A DNA stretch of 64,000 nucleotides from DASPMP01 sp035626995. Lineage in GTDB: Bacteria; Gemmatimonadota; Gemmatimonadetes; Gemmatimonadales; Gemmatimonadaceae. The stretch is taken from NCBI GenBank assembly GCA_035626995.1, contig DASPMP010000236.1:1-64000 (forward strand), given 5' to 3'. Made by a program: the position numbers and the translations under genes. Below, in pieces: positions 33,429-42,900 of this stretch (the first letter of the stretch is position 1; every line of letters starts with the position of its first letter). Below the pieces are notes generated by a model that saw only the letters and a program-made list of their open reading frames with translations, was not told where the DNA came from and made no database searches.

Positions 33429-34670
33429 CTACTCCTGTCGCATGGCGAAGATGGGATCCAGCTTCGCGGCGCGACTCGCCGGGTACGCACCGGCGCCAAT
33501 GCCCACGCCGGCACCGATCAGCACCGCCATCACGATGGACCATGGGGCCACGGTCGCGGGGAGCGGCGAGACCGCGGCCACCGCCTGGGACAAGCCAATG
33601 CCAAGGGCGACACCGAGCGCGGCGCCCAGCATGCTCAGCGTCGTGGACTCCGCGAGAAACTGCGCGAGGATGTCGCGGCGACGGGCGCCGATGGACTTCC
33701 GGATGCCGATCTCGCGCGTCCGTTCAGCGACCGCCACGAGCATGATGTTCATGATCACGATGGCGCCGACCACAAGGCCGATCGCCGGCAGCACCATGCC
33801 GGCCAGCACCAGGAACTGGCGAATGGAATTCCACTGGGTCAGCGCGGACTCGGAGGTCTCGAAGACGAAGTCGTCCTTCTGGGCGGGGCGCAGGCCGTGC
33901 CGACGCCGCATGACTTCGCGCACGATCTCCTTCGTATTCTCGAGCGCAGCGGGATTGTCCGCCTGCACCACGACGCCGTACAGGTTGAAGCGCGCGCGCG
34001 TCAGGTTCGACATCTGCGATCCGAACGGCGCGATGACCTGCCGATCGAGCGACATGCCGAAGACCGATCCCTGCTTTTCCAGGACGCCGATGACGGTGAA
34101 GGGAAAGCGGTTGATTTTCAGCTCGCGGCCGAGGGGGTCGAGATTGGGGAAATAGTGTTCGGCGATCTCGGTGCCGATAACCACGACCGGCGAGCCGAGC
34201 CGGTCATCCTGGTCGGTGAAGGCGCGACCCTTGTCGACGACGAGGTCCTTGATCCGGAAGAAATCGGGAGTGACAGCCTGCGCCATGATCTGCGGGCCGC
34301 CATTCCGGAACTCTGACGTTCCCGCAGCCCAGGTCACATCGTGCAGGGCCCACCGCGCTTCCGGGGGCAGCGCGTCGCGGATAGCGAGGCCATCCTGCGG
34401 GGTAATGCGGGGGCGTCGCTGCCACGCCCGCCATTCAGCTTCCGTGACGTCGGTGTTGATGTCGGGGAAGCGGCGCACGTTGAAGACGTTGACGCCCAGG
34501 AATTTCGCCGCGAAGTCCTGCTCGACGTACTTCGCCATCCCCTCGACGATGGACACCACCGCGATGAGGAACATCACGGAGATGGTCACGCCGAGCAGCG
34601 TGAAGAAGCTTTTCAGCTTCTGCACGCGAATCTGCTTCAGGGCGAGAACGATGGCTTCGAAAATCGGCAC
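33429..34670 (-). CDS. FtsX/MacB-type ABC permease B2
   Basis: Protein of 413 residues, first of the four permease genes in transcription order, 11 nt after the ATPase gene. N-terminal helix KSFFTLLGVTISVMFLIAVV, periplasmic MacB_PCD domain with EWRAWQRRPRITPQDG, which parallels DWREWLRRPRFYPSDV in B1, then three C-terminal helices. The coupling loop reads AERTREIGIRKSIGARRRDIL. As in the MacB family, it should transmit ATP-driven movement to the periplasmic adaptor and not carry substrate across the inner membrane. Confidence 0.88.
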   Translation of the reverse strand: MPIFEAIVLALKQIRVQKLKSFFTLLGVTISVMFLIAVVSIVEGMAKYVEQDFAAKFLGVNVFNVRRFPDINTDVTEAEWRAWQRRPRITPQDGLAIRDALPPEARWALHDVTWAAGTSEFRNGGPQIMAQAVTPDFFRIKDLVVDKGRAFTDQDDRLGSPVVVIGTEIAEHYFPNLDPLGRELKINRFPFTVIGVLEKQGSVFGMSLDRQVIAPFGSQMSNLTRARFNLYGVVVQADNPAALENTKEIVREVMRRRHGLRPAQKDDFVFETSESALTQWNSIRQFLVLAGMVLPAIGLVVGAIVIMNIMLVAVAERTREIGIRKSIGARRRDILAQFLAESTTLSMLGAALGVALGIGLSQAVAAVSPLPATVAPWSIVMAVLIGAGVGIGAGAYPASRAAKLDPIFAMRQE

Positions 34671-34681
34671 GAGCCGACGCG

Positions 34682-35485
34682 CTACAGTCCGACGCGCTGC
34701 GTGAAGACCTCGCGGCGATCGTCGGAGTGGATCACGCCGTCGCGCAGCACCACCACGCGACGCGCATGCGCGGCGATGTCCGCTTCGTGCGTCACCATGA
34801 TGACCGTCTGGCCGGTATTCGAGAGCTCTTCGAACACGCGCATGATTTCTTCTGACGTCGCGGAATCGAGGTTACCCGTCGGTTCGTCGGCCAGGAGAAT
34901 GGACGGCTTGTTCACCAGTGCCCGAGCGATGGCGACGCGCTGGCGCTGACCGCCGGACAATTCGTTCGGGCGGTGATCCATGCGGTTGTCCAGCTGCACG
35001 CGCTCCAGCGCTTCCTTCGCGCGCCGTTTCCGCTCGTCGGCGCCGATGCCGGCGTAGACGAGGGGAAGCTCGACGTTGTGCAACGCGGTCGCGCGGGGGA
35101 GCAGGTTGAAGGTCTGGAAGACGAACCCGATCTCCTTGTTTCGGATGCGCGCGAGCTGGTCGTCCGTCATCGACGAGACGAGCGTCCCGTTCAGCCAGTA
35201 TTCGCCGGCGTTCGGCGTATCCAGGCAGCCGATGACGTTCATGAGCGTCGACTTGCCGGATCCGGAAGGCCCCATGATCGCGACATACTCGTTGCGACCG
35301 ATGGCGAGATCGACGCCACGAAGCGCGCGGACGACTTCGCCACCCATGTCGTACTCACGCTTGATGCCGCGGGTGACGATGACCCACTTCCGGTCGGGCG
35401 GCGTGCCCGCTTCGCCCACGACGATCTTGCGTTCCGCCGTGGTGTGCATCGGGACGTCGATCGTTTCCTGCATGTCCTGGCTCAC
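34682..35485 (-). CDS. ABC transporter ATPase, LolD/MacB type
   Basis: Protein of 267 residues, the only ATPase of the operon. Walker A GPSGSGKST, Q-loop GFVFQTFNLLPR, ABC signature LSGGQRQRVAIARAL, Walker B ILLADEPTGNLDS, and the switch His in IMVTHE. LolD-type proteins usually start at the RKxY strand; here about 35 extra residues precede it, a charged and probably flexible tail. It should serve all four FtsX-type permeases. Its start overlaps the stop of the adaptor gene by 4 nt. Confidence 0.93.
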   Translation of the reverse strand: MSQDMQETIDVPMHTTAERKIVVGEAGTPPDRKWVIVTRGIKREYDMGGEVVRALRGVDLAIGRNEYVAIMGPSGSGKSTLMNVIGCLDTPNAGEYWLNGTLVSSMTDDQLARIRNKEIGFVFQTFNLLPRATALHNVELPLVYAGIGADERKRRAKEALERVQLDNRMDHRPNELSGGQRQRVAIARALVNKPSILLADEPTGNLDSATSEEIMRVFEELSNTGQTVIMVTHEADIAAHARRVVVLRDGVIHSDDRREVFTQRVGL

Positions 35486-36768
35486 GATTTTGCGACCTGC
35501 TTCGTCTTGGTGGAGTCCGCCGTCTTGGTGGCGCGGACCAGCATTCCGTCCTTCAGCCCGCGGATCGCCTGGTAGGTGCCGGCGACGATCTTCTCGCCTT
35601 CCTTCAGCCCAGACTTCACTTCGAAGTGCTTCTCTCCCGCGATACCCACCTTTACGGGGCGGAAGGTGACTTTGTTGTCGTCACCGACCACAAACACCCC
35701 CTCGACGTCCTTCTTCTCGACGTCACGAGTCGGCTTCGGACGGCCGAGGCCGACCGCCGTGTCACCCGGCGTCACGTTCTCGTTCTCGCGCACGGTCAGG
35801 GCGATGATGGGGATGGACAGGGCATTTGGCGCCTTGTCCGTCACAATCTTGGCGGTCGCGGAGAAGTCCGGGCGTGTTTCCGGTGGGGCGTTCATCAGCT
35901 GGATGGTGACTTCGAAGTCCACGGCCTGATCTGCTGCCTGTTGGACAGCGCCACGCACGGAGCTGTTCGAAATCCGCGACACACGGCCCACGAAGGTCGT
36001 GTCGGGGAAGGCGTCGATCTGGACGACGGCTGAGTCGCCGACATCGATGCGGGCCACGTCGGTCTCGTCGACCTTGACCTTGGTCTCGAGGACAGACATG
36101 TCGCTGATGGTCAGCAGCGTGGCCGCATCCTTGTTGAACGTTCCGGGGACCGCCGTTTCACCCTGCTCCACAACGAGACGGGTGACGCGACCGGCCATCG
36201 GCGCATAAATCGTGGTCTTGCCGAGTGCGGAGCGCGCATCGTTCAGCGCAGCGCGTGCCTGTTCGACCGAATGGCCGGAGGCCTCGACGAGCGCGCGATT
36301 CACGTCCACCGCCGTCTTGAGCTGTTCCATCTGCTCATCACTCACCAGCTGCGGGTTCGCCTTCTTCATCTGCGCCGTGCGCTCGTAGCTCCGCTCGGAC
36401 TGGATGAAGTTGGCGCGTGCCTGCGCATTCTGCGCCTGCGAGGCGGCCATCGCTGCCTCTGCACGCGCGACCGCAGCCCGGTGCTGATCGGGATCGATCT
36501 GCAGCAGGAACTGGCCCTTCGTGACCATCTGGCCCTCCTTCACGGAGAGCTGGGTGATCTTGCCGGCGACGTCAGACGCGATGTCCACCTTCGTCTGCGG
36601 GCGCACCTGGCCACTCGCGGTAACCGACGCAACCAGCGAGCGGTGCTCGACCGGCTCGATGCGGACTTCGACGGACTTCGTTCCGCTCTTCGCCGCGGCG
36701 ACACTGGCAACCAGCGCGATGACGAGGACCGCGATGCCGCCAATGGACCATTTGACTTTCTTGCTCAT
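35482..36768 (-). CDS. Periplasmic adaptor subunit (HlyD/MacA family)
   Basis: Protein of 428 residues. A single N-terminal helix (WSIGGIAVLVIALVASVAAA) anchors it in the inner membrane. The order of domains is usual for a membrane fusion protein: a half lipoyl domain (QVRPQTKVDIASDVAGKI), a long alpha-hairpin (about 90-185, Ala/Gln-rich), the second half lipoyl strand (TIYAPMAGRVTRLVVEQGE), a beta-barrel (VDETDVARIDVGDSAVVQID), and a membrane-proximal domain with VTFRPVKVGIAGEKHFEVKSGLKEGE. It would bridge the permeases to TolC. It starts 15 nt after the tolC stop and overlaps the ATPase gene by 4 nt. Confidence 0.92.
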   Translation of the reverse strand: MSKKVKWSIGGIAVLVIALVASVAAAKSGTKSVEVRIEPVEHRSLVASVTASGQVRPQTKVDIASDVAGKITQLSVKEGQMVTKGQFLLQIDPDQHRAAVARAEAAMAASQAQNAQARANFIQSERSYERTAQMKKANPQLVSDEQMEQLKTAVDVNRALVEASGHSVEQARAALNDARSALGKTTIYAPMAGRVTRLVVEQGETAVPGTFNKDAATLLTISDMSVLETKVKVDETDVARIDVGDSAVVQIDAFPDTTFVGRVSRISNSSVRGAVQQAADQAVDFEVTIQLMNAPPETRPDFSATAKIVTDKAPNALSIPIIALTVRENENVTPGDTAVGLGRPKPTRDVEKKDVEGVFVVGDDNKVTFRPVKVGIAGEKHFEVKSGLKEGEKIVAGTYQAIRGLKDGMLVRATKTADSTKTKQVAKS

Positions 36769-36783
36769 GGGTGTGCCTCTGTC

Positions 36784-38238
36784 CTAGCGAAGGGGACGTC
36801 CGACCGCGCTTTCCAGTGCGGCGAATGCCCGGTGATAGTCATAAATCGCGTTGACGCGGTCGATCTGCGCCTGCTCGAAGGTGCCACGCGCCGTGGTGAC
36901 ATCCAGGAAGGTGGCGGCACCAACCCGATAGCGCTCCTCGGCGAACGCGAGCTGCTCGCGCGCCCGCTGGGCATTGATCTCCTGCAACTCGTTCGTCTGG
37001 ATGGCGGTGTGGATGTTCAGGTACGCTTCGACGACATCGGCATCCGTCTGCAGCTCACGCGCACGCACGTTGAAGCGGGCGTTGTCTCGATTGTACTGCG
37101 CCTGCTGGAGCTGCTGTTCGCGGTTCAGGTTGTCGAAGATTGGCAGCGAAATGAAGGCGCTGAACGAGCGTGGCGCGCGATCGAAGCTGAACGTGTTGCC
37201 GGCGCGGATCGCCGCCGCTTCCGCCGGAGTGAGCGCGGGGAACGCCGAGGCGCAGTTCAGGCCGGGCATGCCGGCGCCGGTGCGCAGGGAATCCATGGTT
37301 GAGCATTCCTCGAAGCCGGCGACCCGGTTCGCCGCCGCGCGATCCACAAGGAACTGCGAATTCGTGAACTGGCTCGCGTTGCCGCCCCATCCGGTCGACA
37401 GCGACAGGCTGGGAAGGTACCGACCCTGCGCCGCGCGAACGTTGGTGCTCGCCGCCCGCTCGCGCGAGCGAAGCGCCAGGAGCGCCGGGTTCTGTGACCG
37501 CGCCAGTTCCTTCAGGCTGTCGAGATTGAACGTGATCGGCGTGATGTTGAATTTTGTCGTCAGCTCGACGCTGTCCGGACGCGGAACACCGAGCTGCTGG
37601 AAGAGCCGCAGCATCTGGACGCGCGCAAGGTTGTGCTGCTGCAACGCCGCGATCTCCGCCTGGCCCAGGGCTACCTGTGCCGTGCGGACGTCGAGAATGG
37701 TCGCAGAACCCACCGCTTGACGGGCCTCCGCGAGGGCGAGCTGCGCCTTGGTGGTGTGCACCAGCGTATCCTGGAGCGCGGCGCGTGCCTGCGCCTGCAG
37801 CACCTGGATGTACTGTTGCGTGACGTTGGCCCGCATCAGCTCGGCCGTGCCTGTGACGTCGGCTTCAGCCGCCTCGCGGCTCGCGCCCGCGACGCGGGGA
37901 GCGAAGAGGACATCGCTGTTCAGCGTGTAATTCACGCCGATGCCGTACGACCCCTGCATGATGTCCGAGTTGTTCTGCAGCGCGATGCCCTGCACGAACT
38001 GCTGGCCGCTTTGCTGATAGCGGCCGGACAGCGACGCGCTCACCGAGGGCAACAGCGACGCGTAGGAAGTCCGGACGTTGGCGTCCGCCGCACGCCGCGC
38101 GTTCACGGTCTGCAGGAAGGTCGGGTTGTTCCGACGCGCCAGCTGCACCGCTTCGTCGAGCGTCAGAGTAGAGGGCGTCTGCGCAACGGCAGACTGTGCC
38201 ACGAGCGAGAGAGCTGCCAGGGGCCAAACAAAACGCAT
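36784..38238 (-). CDS. TolC-family outer-membrane efflux protein
   Basis: About 484 residues from ATG 38238, where the signal peptide begins (PLAALSLVAQSAVAQ); the open frame to 38292 adds a polar stretch and is rejected. Two OEP repeats of helical hairpins are visible: LTLDEAVQLARRNNP opens the first, and LDSLKELARSQNPALLALRS opens the second. QAVGSATILDVRTAQVALGQAE and RYRVGAATFLDVTTARGTFEQA are the matching equatorial segments. An insert of about 40 residues between hairpins contains two Cys (FEECSTMD, GLNCASAF). First gene of the tripartite export operon. Confidence 0.9.
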   Translation of the reverse strand: MRFVWPLAALSLVAQSAVAQTPSTLTLDEAVQLARRNNPTFLQTVNARRAADANVRTSYASLLPSVSASLSGRYQQSGQQFVQGIALQNNSDIMQGSYGIGVNYTLNSDVLFAPRVAGASREAAEADVTGTAELMRANVTQQYIQVLQAQARAALQDTLVHTTKAQLALAEARQAVGSATILDVRTAQVALGQAEIAALQQHNLARVQMLRLFQQLGVPRPDSVELTTKFNITPITFNLDSLKELARSQNPALLALRSRERAASTNVRAAQGRYLPSLSLSTGWGGNASQFTNSQFLVDRAAANRVAGFEECSTMDSLRTGAGMPGLNCASAFPALTPAEAAAIRAGNTFSFDRAPRSFSAFISLPIFDNLNREQQLQQAQYNRDNARFNVRARELQTDADVVEAYLNIHTAIQTNELQEINAQRAREQLAFAEERYRVGAATFLDVTTARGTFEQAQIDRVNAIYDYHRAFAALESAVGRPLR

Positions 38239-38314
38239 GATTTGTGGTCCTATCGGGAGGGTCTGACTGGAATACGCGAACCTTACCAACACTGTTTCAA
38301 CTCTTTCGGGCCCC

Positions 38315-38328
38315 GGACGCGCGCGTCC
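38315..38328 (-). terminator. 14-bp perfect palindrome between the 38.3-kb gene and tolC
   Basis: GGACGCGCGCGTCC is fully self-complementary and lies 9 nt beyond the stop of the exported-protein gene, 76 nt before the tolC start. It may act as a terminator hairpin or as an operator for the export operon; the sequence cannot tell. Confidence 0.35.
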
Positions 38329-38337
38329 TGCCCCGGC

Positions 38338-39018
38338 CTAACGCGGCGGGTCGTCCCGCAGCGCGATGAGCCCGTCCCCGGCGAAAGCGACCTTCAGCAG
38401 TCGCCCGCGATCGTCCACCCAGACATCGCGCGAACCCGATCCGCCGGTCAGCGTGAAGCGCCTGGCCGCGATCGTCCGCCCGCCGATGTCGAGTGTCTCC
38501 TGACCGCGCCCCTGAACCTGATGCCGGGCCTGTTGCGCGCTCCTCGGAGAGATGACGATTACCTGTGGGTGATGGGCAGCAAGCCCAACAAAGAAAAAAT
38601 GGATGAAAACGTCCTCGTCAATGACGAGCGCGCCATTATCGATGACGTATTCCCGCGCTGATTCACCCGTCCGCGTCTGCGCGAGCACGCTGAAGCGGCC
38701 GGGACGGCCGCGTCCACGGAGTCGCTGTACCATGGCACCGCGCTGGGTTACTTCCGACTCATACGAAACCGGAGACCCCGTGGAATCGGTTGCGAGACGA
38801 GACGTCACTTTCACGTCGCCAAGCACGCTTGTCCCCGTGGCCTGGAATGCCTGCCCGCCCGGTCCAGGCGCCCGGATGATCCGAAAGGACTCGCGACCCA
38901 GGGGAGCGCCGGCACGGCTGACCGTAAACGTCCCCTCGTCCACGACCGCACTCGTCTGGGCGACGGTTACGGCTGGGAGGAGGGAAATCGCGAGGCAGGC
39001 GGTCCGGAGGGCGTTCAT
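38338..39018 (-). CDS. Exported protein of unknown function
   Basis: About 226 residues from ATG 39018 (a GTG at 39024 is also in frame). Signal peptide TACLAISLLPAVTVAQ. The mature part is beta-rich with paired strand segments (EGTFTVSRAGAPLGRESFRI, VKVTSRLATDSTGSPVSYES, RRFTLTGGSGSRDVWVDDRGRLLKV), the pattern of DUF3108-like or LolA-like half-barrels that bind lipids or hydrophobic ligands; this likeness is only by eye. AGGTGG lies directly before the ATG, and TATAGT at 39027-39032 could be a -10 box 8 nt from the start. It lies upstream of the export operon on the same strand, but whether it belongs to it is unclear. Confidence 0.6.
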   Translation of the reverse strand: MNALRTACLAISLLPAVTVAQTSAVVDEGTFTVSRAGAPLGRESFRIIRAPGPGGQAFQATGTSVLGDVKVTSRLATDSTGSPVSYESEVTQRGAMVQRLRGRGRPGRFSVLAQTRTGESAREYVIDNGALVIDEDVFIHFFFVGLAAHHPQVIVISPRSAQQARHQVQGRGQETLDIGGRTIAARRFTLTGGSGSRDVWVDDRGRLLKVAFAGDGLIALRDDPPR

Positions 39019-39056
39019 TTCCACCTACTATACACCCCCGGCGGCCGCCGGGTTCA

Positions 39057-39800
39057 TCAGGAATCCGCCGGCACCGTCGTCAGAAAGACCCGTTCCCGGA
39101 TCCGGAGACGAATGCGCTCATACAGCAGCTTTCCTTTCTCGGCGGACGCGAGGCTCGGCCGGCCAATGGAGCCGCGGCTCCCGCGGGGAATGCGCAGCCA
39201 GCCCCGCCGGTAACGTCGCAGCTCATCACGCGACATCATATAATCCTGCGCGAGGTCCATGCGCACGAGCTCGGGGGCGAGGTACAGCATGAGCGACGTA
39301 TCCACCTCGTCGCCATGCATGGGCTCCGTCTGTCCTTCCAGCAGGTCGCTCAGGTTCATGGCAAAGATGTCCACAACGCGAATGCGTGCGCCGGAGGTAA
39401 TCACCGTCGCGAGGGCCTCGAGATGCGGGTCGTGTTCATGCGCCGTCAACAGGATGAATTCCCGAATGCCCGTGGCCTCCCAGGTGTCGACCAGGTCGTT
39501 CAACGCGCGGTGCAGCGTCTTGCGCCGGAGCGACGCGTTGCCCGCATATCCCTCTTCGGTGACAACGTTGACGCCGTACTCCAGGGTCGGTCCGCGCAGC
39601 ACGCCGAACTCAGCGGACAGGTCGTCCGCCATGTGCTCGACGATGATCGTGTCACAGCCGAGCGGCATGTGAGGCCCATGCTGCTCGCAGGTGCCGATCG
39701 GCACGATAAGGCGTTGATCGGCACCGATGATTGTCGCGATTTCGTCCGGACGCATTTCCTTGATGCGCTTGGGACGGGGAGCCGATAGAGGCTGAGACAT
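39057..39800 (-). CDS. Creatininase-family amidohydrolase
   Basis: About 247 residues from ATG 39800; the open frame upstream lies over the divergent histidine kinase region and is rejected. The metal-binding motif GTCEQHGPHMPLGCDT near residue 38 and the later TAHEHDPHLEA and HGDEVDTSLML match the creatininase fold, whose members are Zn or Mn amidohydrolases (creatininase, MftE, and formamide hydrolases of flavin synthesis). The usual TxHxxN reads TAHEHD here. The substrate cannot be deduced from the neighbours. No ribosome-binding site is visible, and the start region overlaps the upstream end of the open frame of the kinase on the other strand. Confidence 0.8.
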   Translation of the reverse strand: MSQPLSAPRPKRIKEMRPDEIATIIGADQRLIVPIGTCEQHGPHMPLGCDTIIVEHMADDLSAEFGVLRGPTLEYGVNVVTEEGYAGNASLRRKTLHRALNDLVDTWEATGIREFILLTAHEHDPHLEALATVITSGARIRVVDIFAMNLSDLLEGQTEPMHGDEVDTSLMLYLAPELVRMDLAQDYMMSRDELRRYRRGWLRIPRGSRGSIGRPSLASAEKGKLLYERIRLRIRERVFLTTVPADS

Positions 39801-39923
39801 AAGGCTACGGTTTGGATCGTCGCGACGTCGATCGCACTGCTGGCGACCAGCCGCTGGCTGAGCGCGACGTCGGTAGAGTACCTGGTCATCGCAGCGACCG
39901 CCACGGCCGTCGGCGCGGCCGTC

Positions 39924-42900
39924 GTGCGCGCGCTCGACGCCGGTCTTCGCCGGTGGGCGGCGGCATGCGTGGTGGCCCTCGGCCTCGCGCTCCTCTTTGG
40001 CGCCGTGATGCAGGCGCGACTCGCGCGGCTGCAGGCGAATTGGCCGGCGGAAAGCGCACGGCTGCACGCCGCGGCGGTCGCAGAACTCGAGCGCGAAACG
40101 GGGCGCACCATGACGCGACTCCGGTCGCAGGCCGCGGCGGCACTTCAGGCCCCGGCGACTCGCGCCGAGGCGTTTGCGCATCTTGCGCCCCTGGCGGGTG
40201 ACCCGGTGCGGGGCACAGCGATGGTGTTATTCGAGGCGGACTCTGTCATTGCGTGGAGCGGCCGTCCGCGTCTGTCTCTGGATTCACTCACCGACACCGT
40301 TGGTCTCGCCGAGTCTCCGTTCTATCTGACGCTGTACGCGACGGCGCGGCAGGGAACGCGTCGCGCCGTGGCGTCCGCGCTGCTGCACGCGAGACCGCCG
40401 GCCAACACCATGGCGCGTGCGATCGACGCCACCGTTGCCGAGCGTGCGTCCGTCGCGGGGTTCGCCATCGCTCCGGTACCGGAAGCGCCGACCGGATGGC
40501 GGCTGGTGCGCGTGGACGGTCAACCACTGTTCGGCGTCGCTCCCCACCTGCATACCCAGGGCGAAGTGCGCCTCGGACTGCTCGAGCGCGCGCGCCTCCT
40601 CGTTGGCATCCTCCTCACGACCGCGCTGGCCTGCTTCATCGTCGCCGCATGGCGCGTGCATCGCGCCCTGCGCTGGCGCAGCGCGTTGATGCTCGTGGGC
40701 ATCGCGTGCGTTGCGTCGCTGCCGCTGAACGCATTCTCGAACTATTCGCGACTCTTCGATCCCTCGTTGTATTTCACGCCGCTCGGCCGCGCCCTCACGG
40801 CCAATGCCGCCGCGCTCGCGCTCACGAGTGCGATGGTCCTGCTCACCCTGCTCACCGGCCTTCGTCGGCAGGCGCGGGTCGCGGATCGACGCATTGCCGT
40901 CGGCATCGTGCTCCTCGTCGCGGGTCTCGGGCCATTTCTGCTGCGCGACCTCGCCCGTGGAATCCAGATTCCTCCGTACGGCGTGAGCGCGTCGCTGTGG
41001 CTGATCTGGGAGGTACCGCTCTTTCTTGCCGCGGTGTCGGTCATTCTCGCCGGGGCCGCTGCGGGCAGTGCAGCGCTCGGCTCATCGCGCGGCCTTCCGC
41101 CACTGGTCGCGCCGCTTCTCGCGGTGCTGGCGGCGACCATCGCGCCGGTTGTCTGGGAGGCGCCAGCGGGGTGGCCATGGTGGTACACCTTCCTGTGGAT
41201 CGCGGCGATCGGCTCGCTCGCGATTTCGCGCCGGTCTACAGCCATCATCGTTTCCGCGGCGACCGTAGCCTCACTCGGCGCGACGACGCTCGTGTGGGGA
41301 TCCACCACGCGAGCACGGGTGCGCCTTGCAGAGCAGGATGTCGCAATTCTTGGCGCCGGCGACGCCTACGCCCGCGTGCTTGCCGGACGGCTGAGCGACC
41401 GTCTCGACGACGTTGCCGTGGCGACTCGGCACGATCTGCTCGAAGCGTACGCGATGTCCGAGCTCGGTGCCGCCGGTTATCCGGCATGGCTCGCCGTGTG
41501 GCGAGGGCCCGCGGCACCGGCGGCTACACTTGCCACGGCCTCGTTTGACGTCGGCATGGATTCCGTCCGCGCGCTCGTCGTGCGCGCCGCGATGGAACGG
41601 GCTCCCCAGTCGGCGGATGTTCCCGGCAATCCAGGGCTGAACCATGCGATTGCTGTCCCGACCGACAGCAGCGTCGCGACAATCGTTGTTGCTCCGCGCT
41701 CGCTCCTGATTCCGCCCGATCCCTACGCACGCTTGCTGGGCATCGAACCTCCACCGGCCGCGGATCCCCCGTACACCGTGCAGATGGTGCCTGCCCCGGG
41801 CGCGACCGCGACTCGTCCCACCTGGCGACGCGAAGGAAACGAGCTGCATGGCGACTGGAACGCGACGAGCGGCAGCGGAGTGGCACGGGTGCATGCCGAG
41901 GTCGAACTGCGACCGCTGTTTCCCCTGATCCAGCGCGGCACGCTCATCGTTCTGCTGAACCTTGGGATCGTCGGCCTCCTCTGGCTGACCAGCGTTCTCG
42001 CTGACGGCATCGCGATGCGCTGGATCTCCGTCCGCCGCCGGCGCTGGGCGCGCAGCTATCGTACGCGTCTCAGCTTCGCGCTCTTCGCGTTTTTCATGGT
42101 GCCCGCCATCGCGTTCGCGATCTGGTCGTATCAGCAGTTGTCTTCGGACGCATCGCGTGCGCGTCAACTGCTCGTTCGGGAGACGCTGCGTTCCGTGAAT
42201 CCGGATACGGCGGTGAATCGCTGGCTCCCTGAGGAAAGCCGACGGCTCGAGTCACCGCTCTTCCTCTATGACGGTGGTGAGCTCGTCGCGGCGAATGACT
42301 CGCTCCTGAATGATCTCGCGCCGATCGGGCGGCTTCTCGATCCATCAATCGCGCTTGCCCTCACCATCCATGGCGAAGTGAGTGCGCACCGCGTCGAGCC
42401 GGTGGGGACGGCGCAGACGCTGTTCGGTTACCGCAGCGCCGACCTGCTTCCTGGCGCCGGACCGGAGGTGATCGCGGCGCCCGCACGCGTGGACGACGAA
42501 ACCCTGGGTCGGCGGGCGCGGGACCTCGGCATTCTCGTGTTGTTCGCGACGGCGATCGGGGCACTCGCCGCGCTCTGGCTCAGCGGCATTGCCGCGCGTC
42601 AGCTCGCGCGTCCCATCGGCTCGTTGCGTCGCGCCGCGCTGGCGCTGGCCGGGGGAGAGCGGGAACCGTCGCTCGAAGGGCGCCCGACCACCGAGTTCCT
42701 TCCGGTGTTCGCCGCCTTTCGTCGAATGGTTTCCGACCTGAACGCGAGCCGTTCGGCGCTGGAAGAAGCGACGCGTCGTACGGCGCTCGTGCTTCGCAAT
42801 GTCGCCAGCGGCGTCATCGCGGTGGACGACCACGGGTTTGTCACACTCGCGAATCCACGCGCCGACGCGTTGCTGGGCGCGCAGCTTCCGCCAGGGACAC

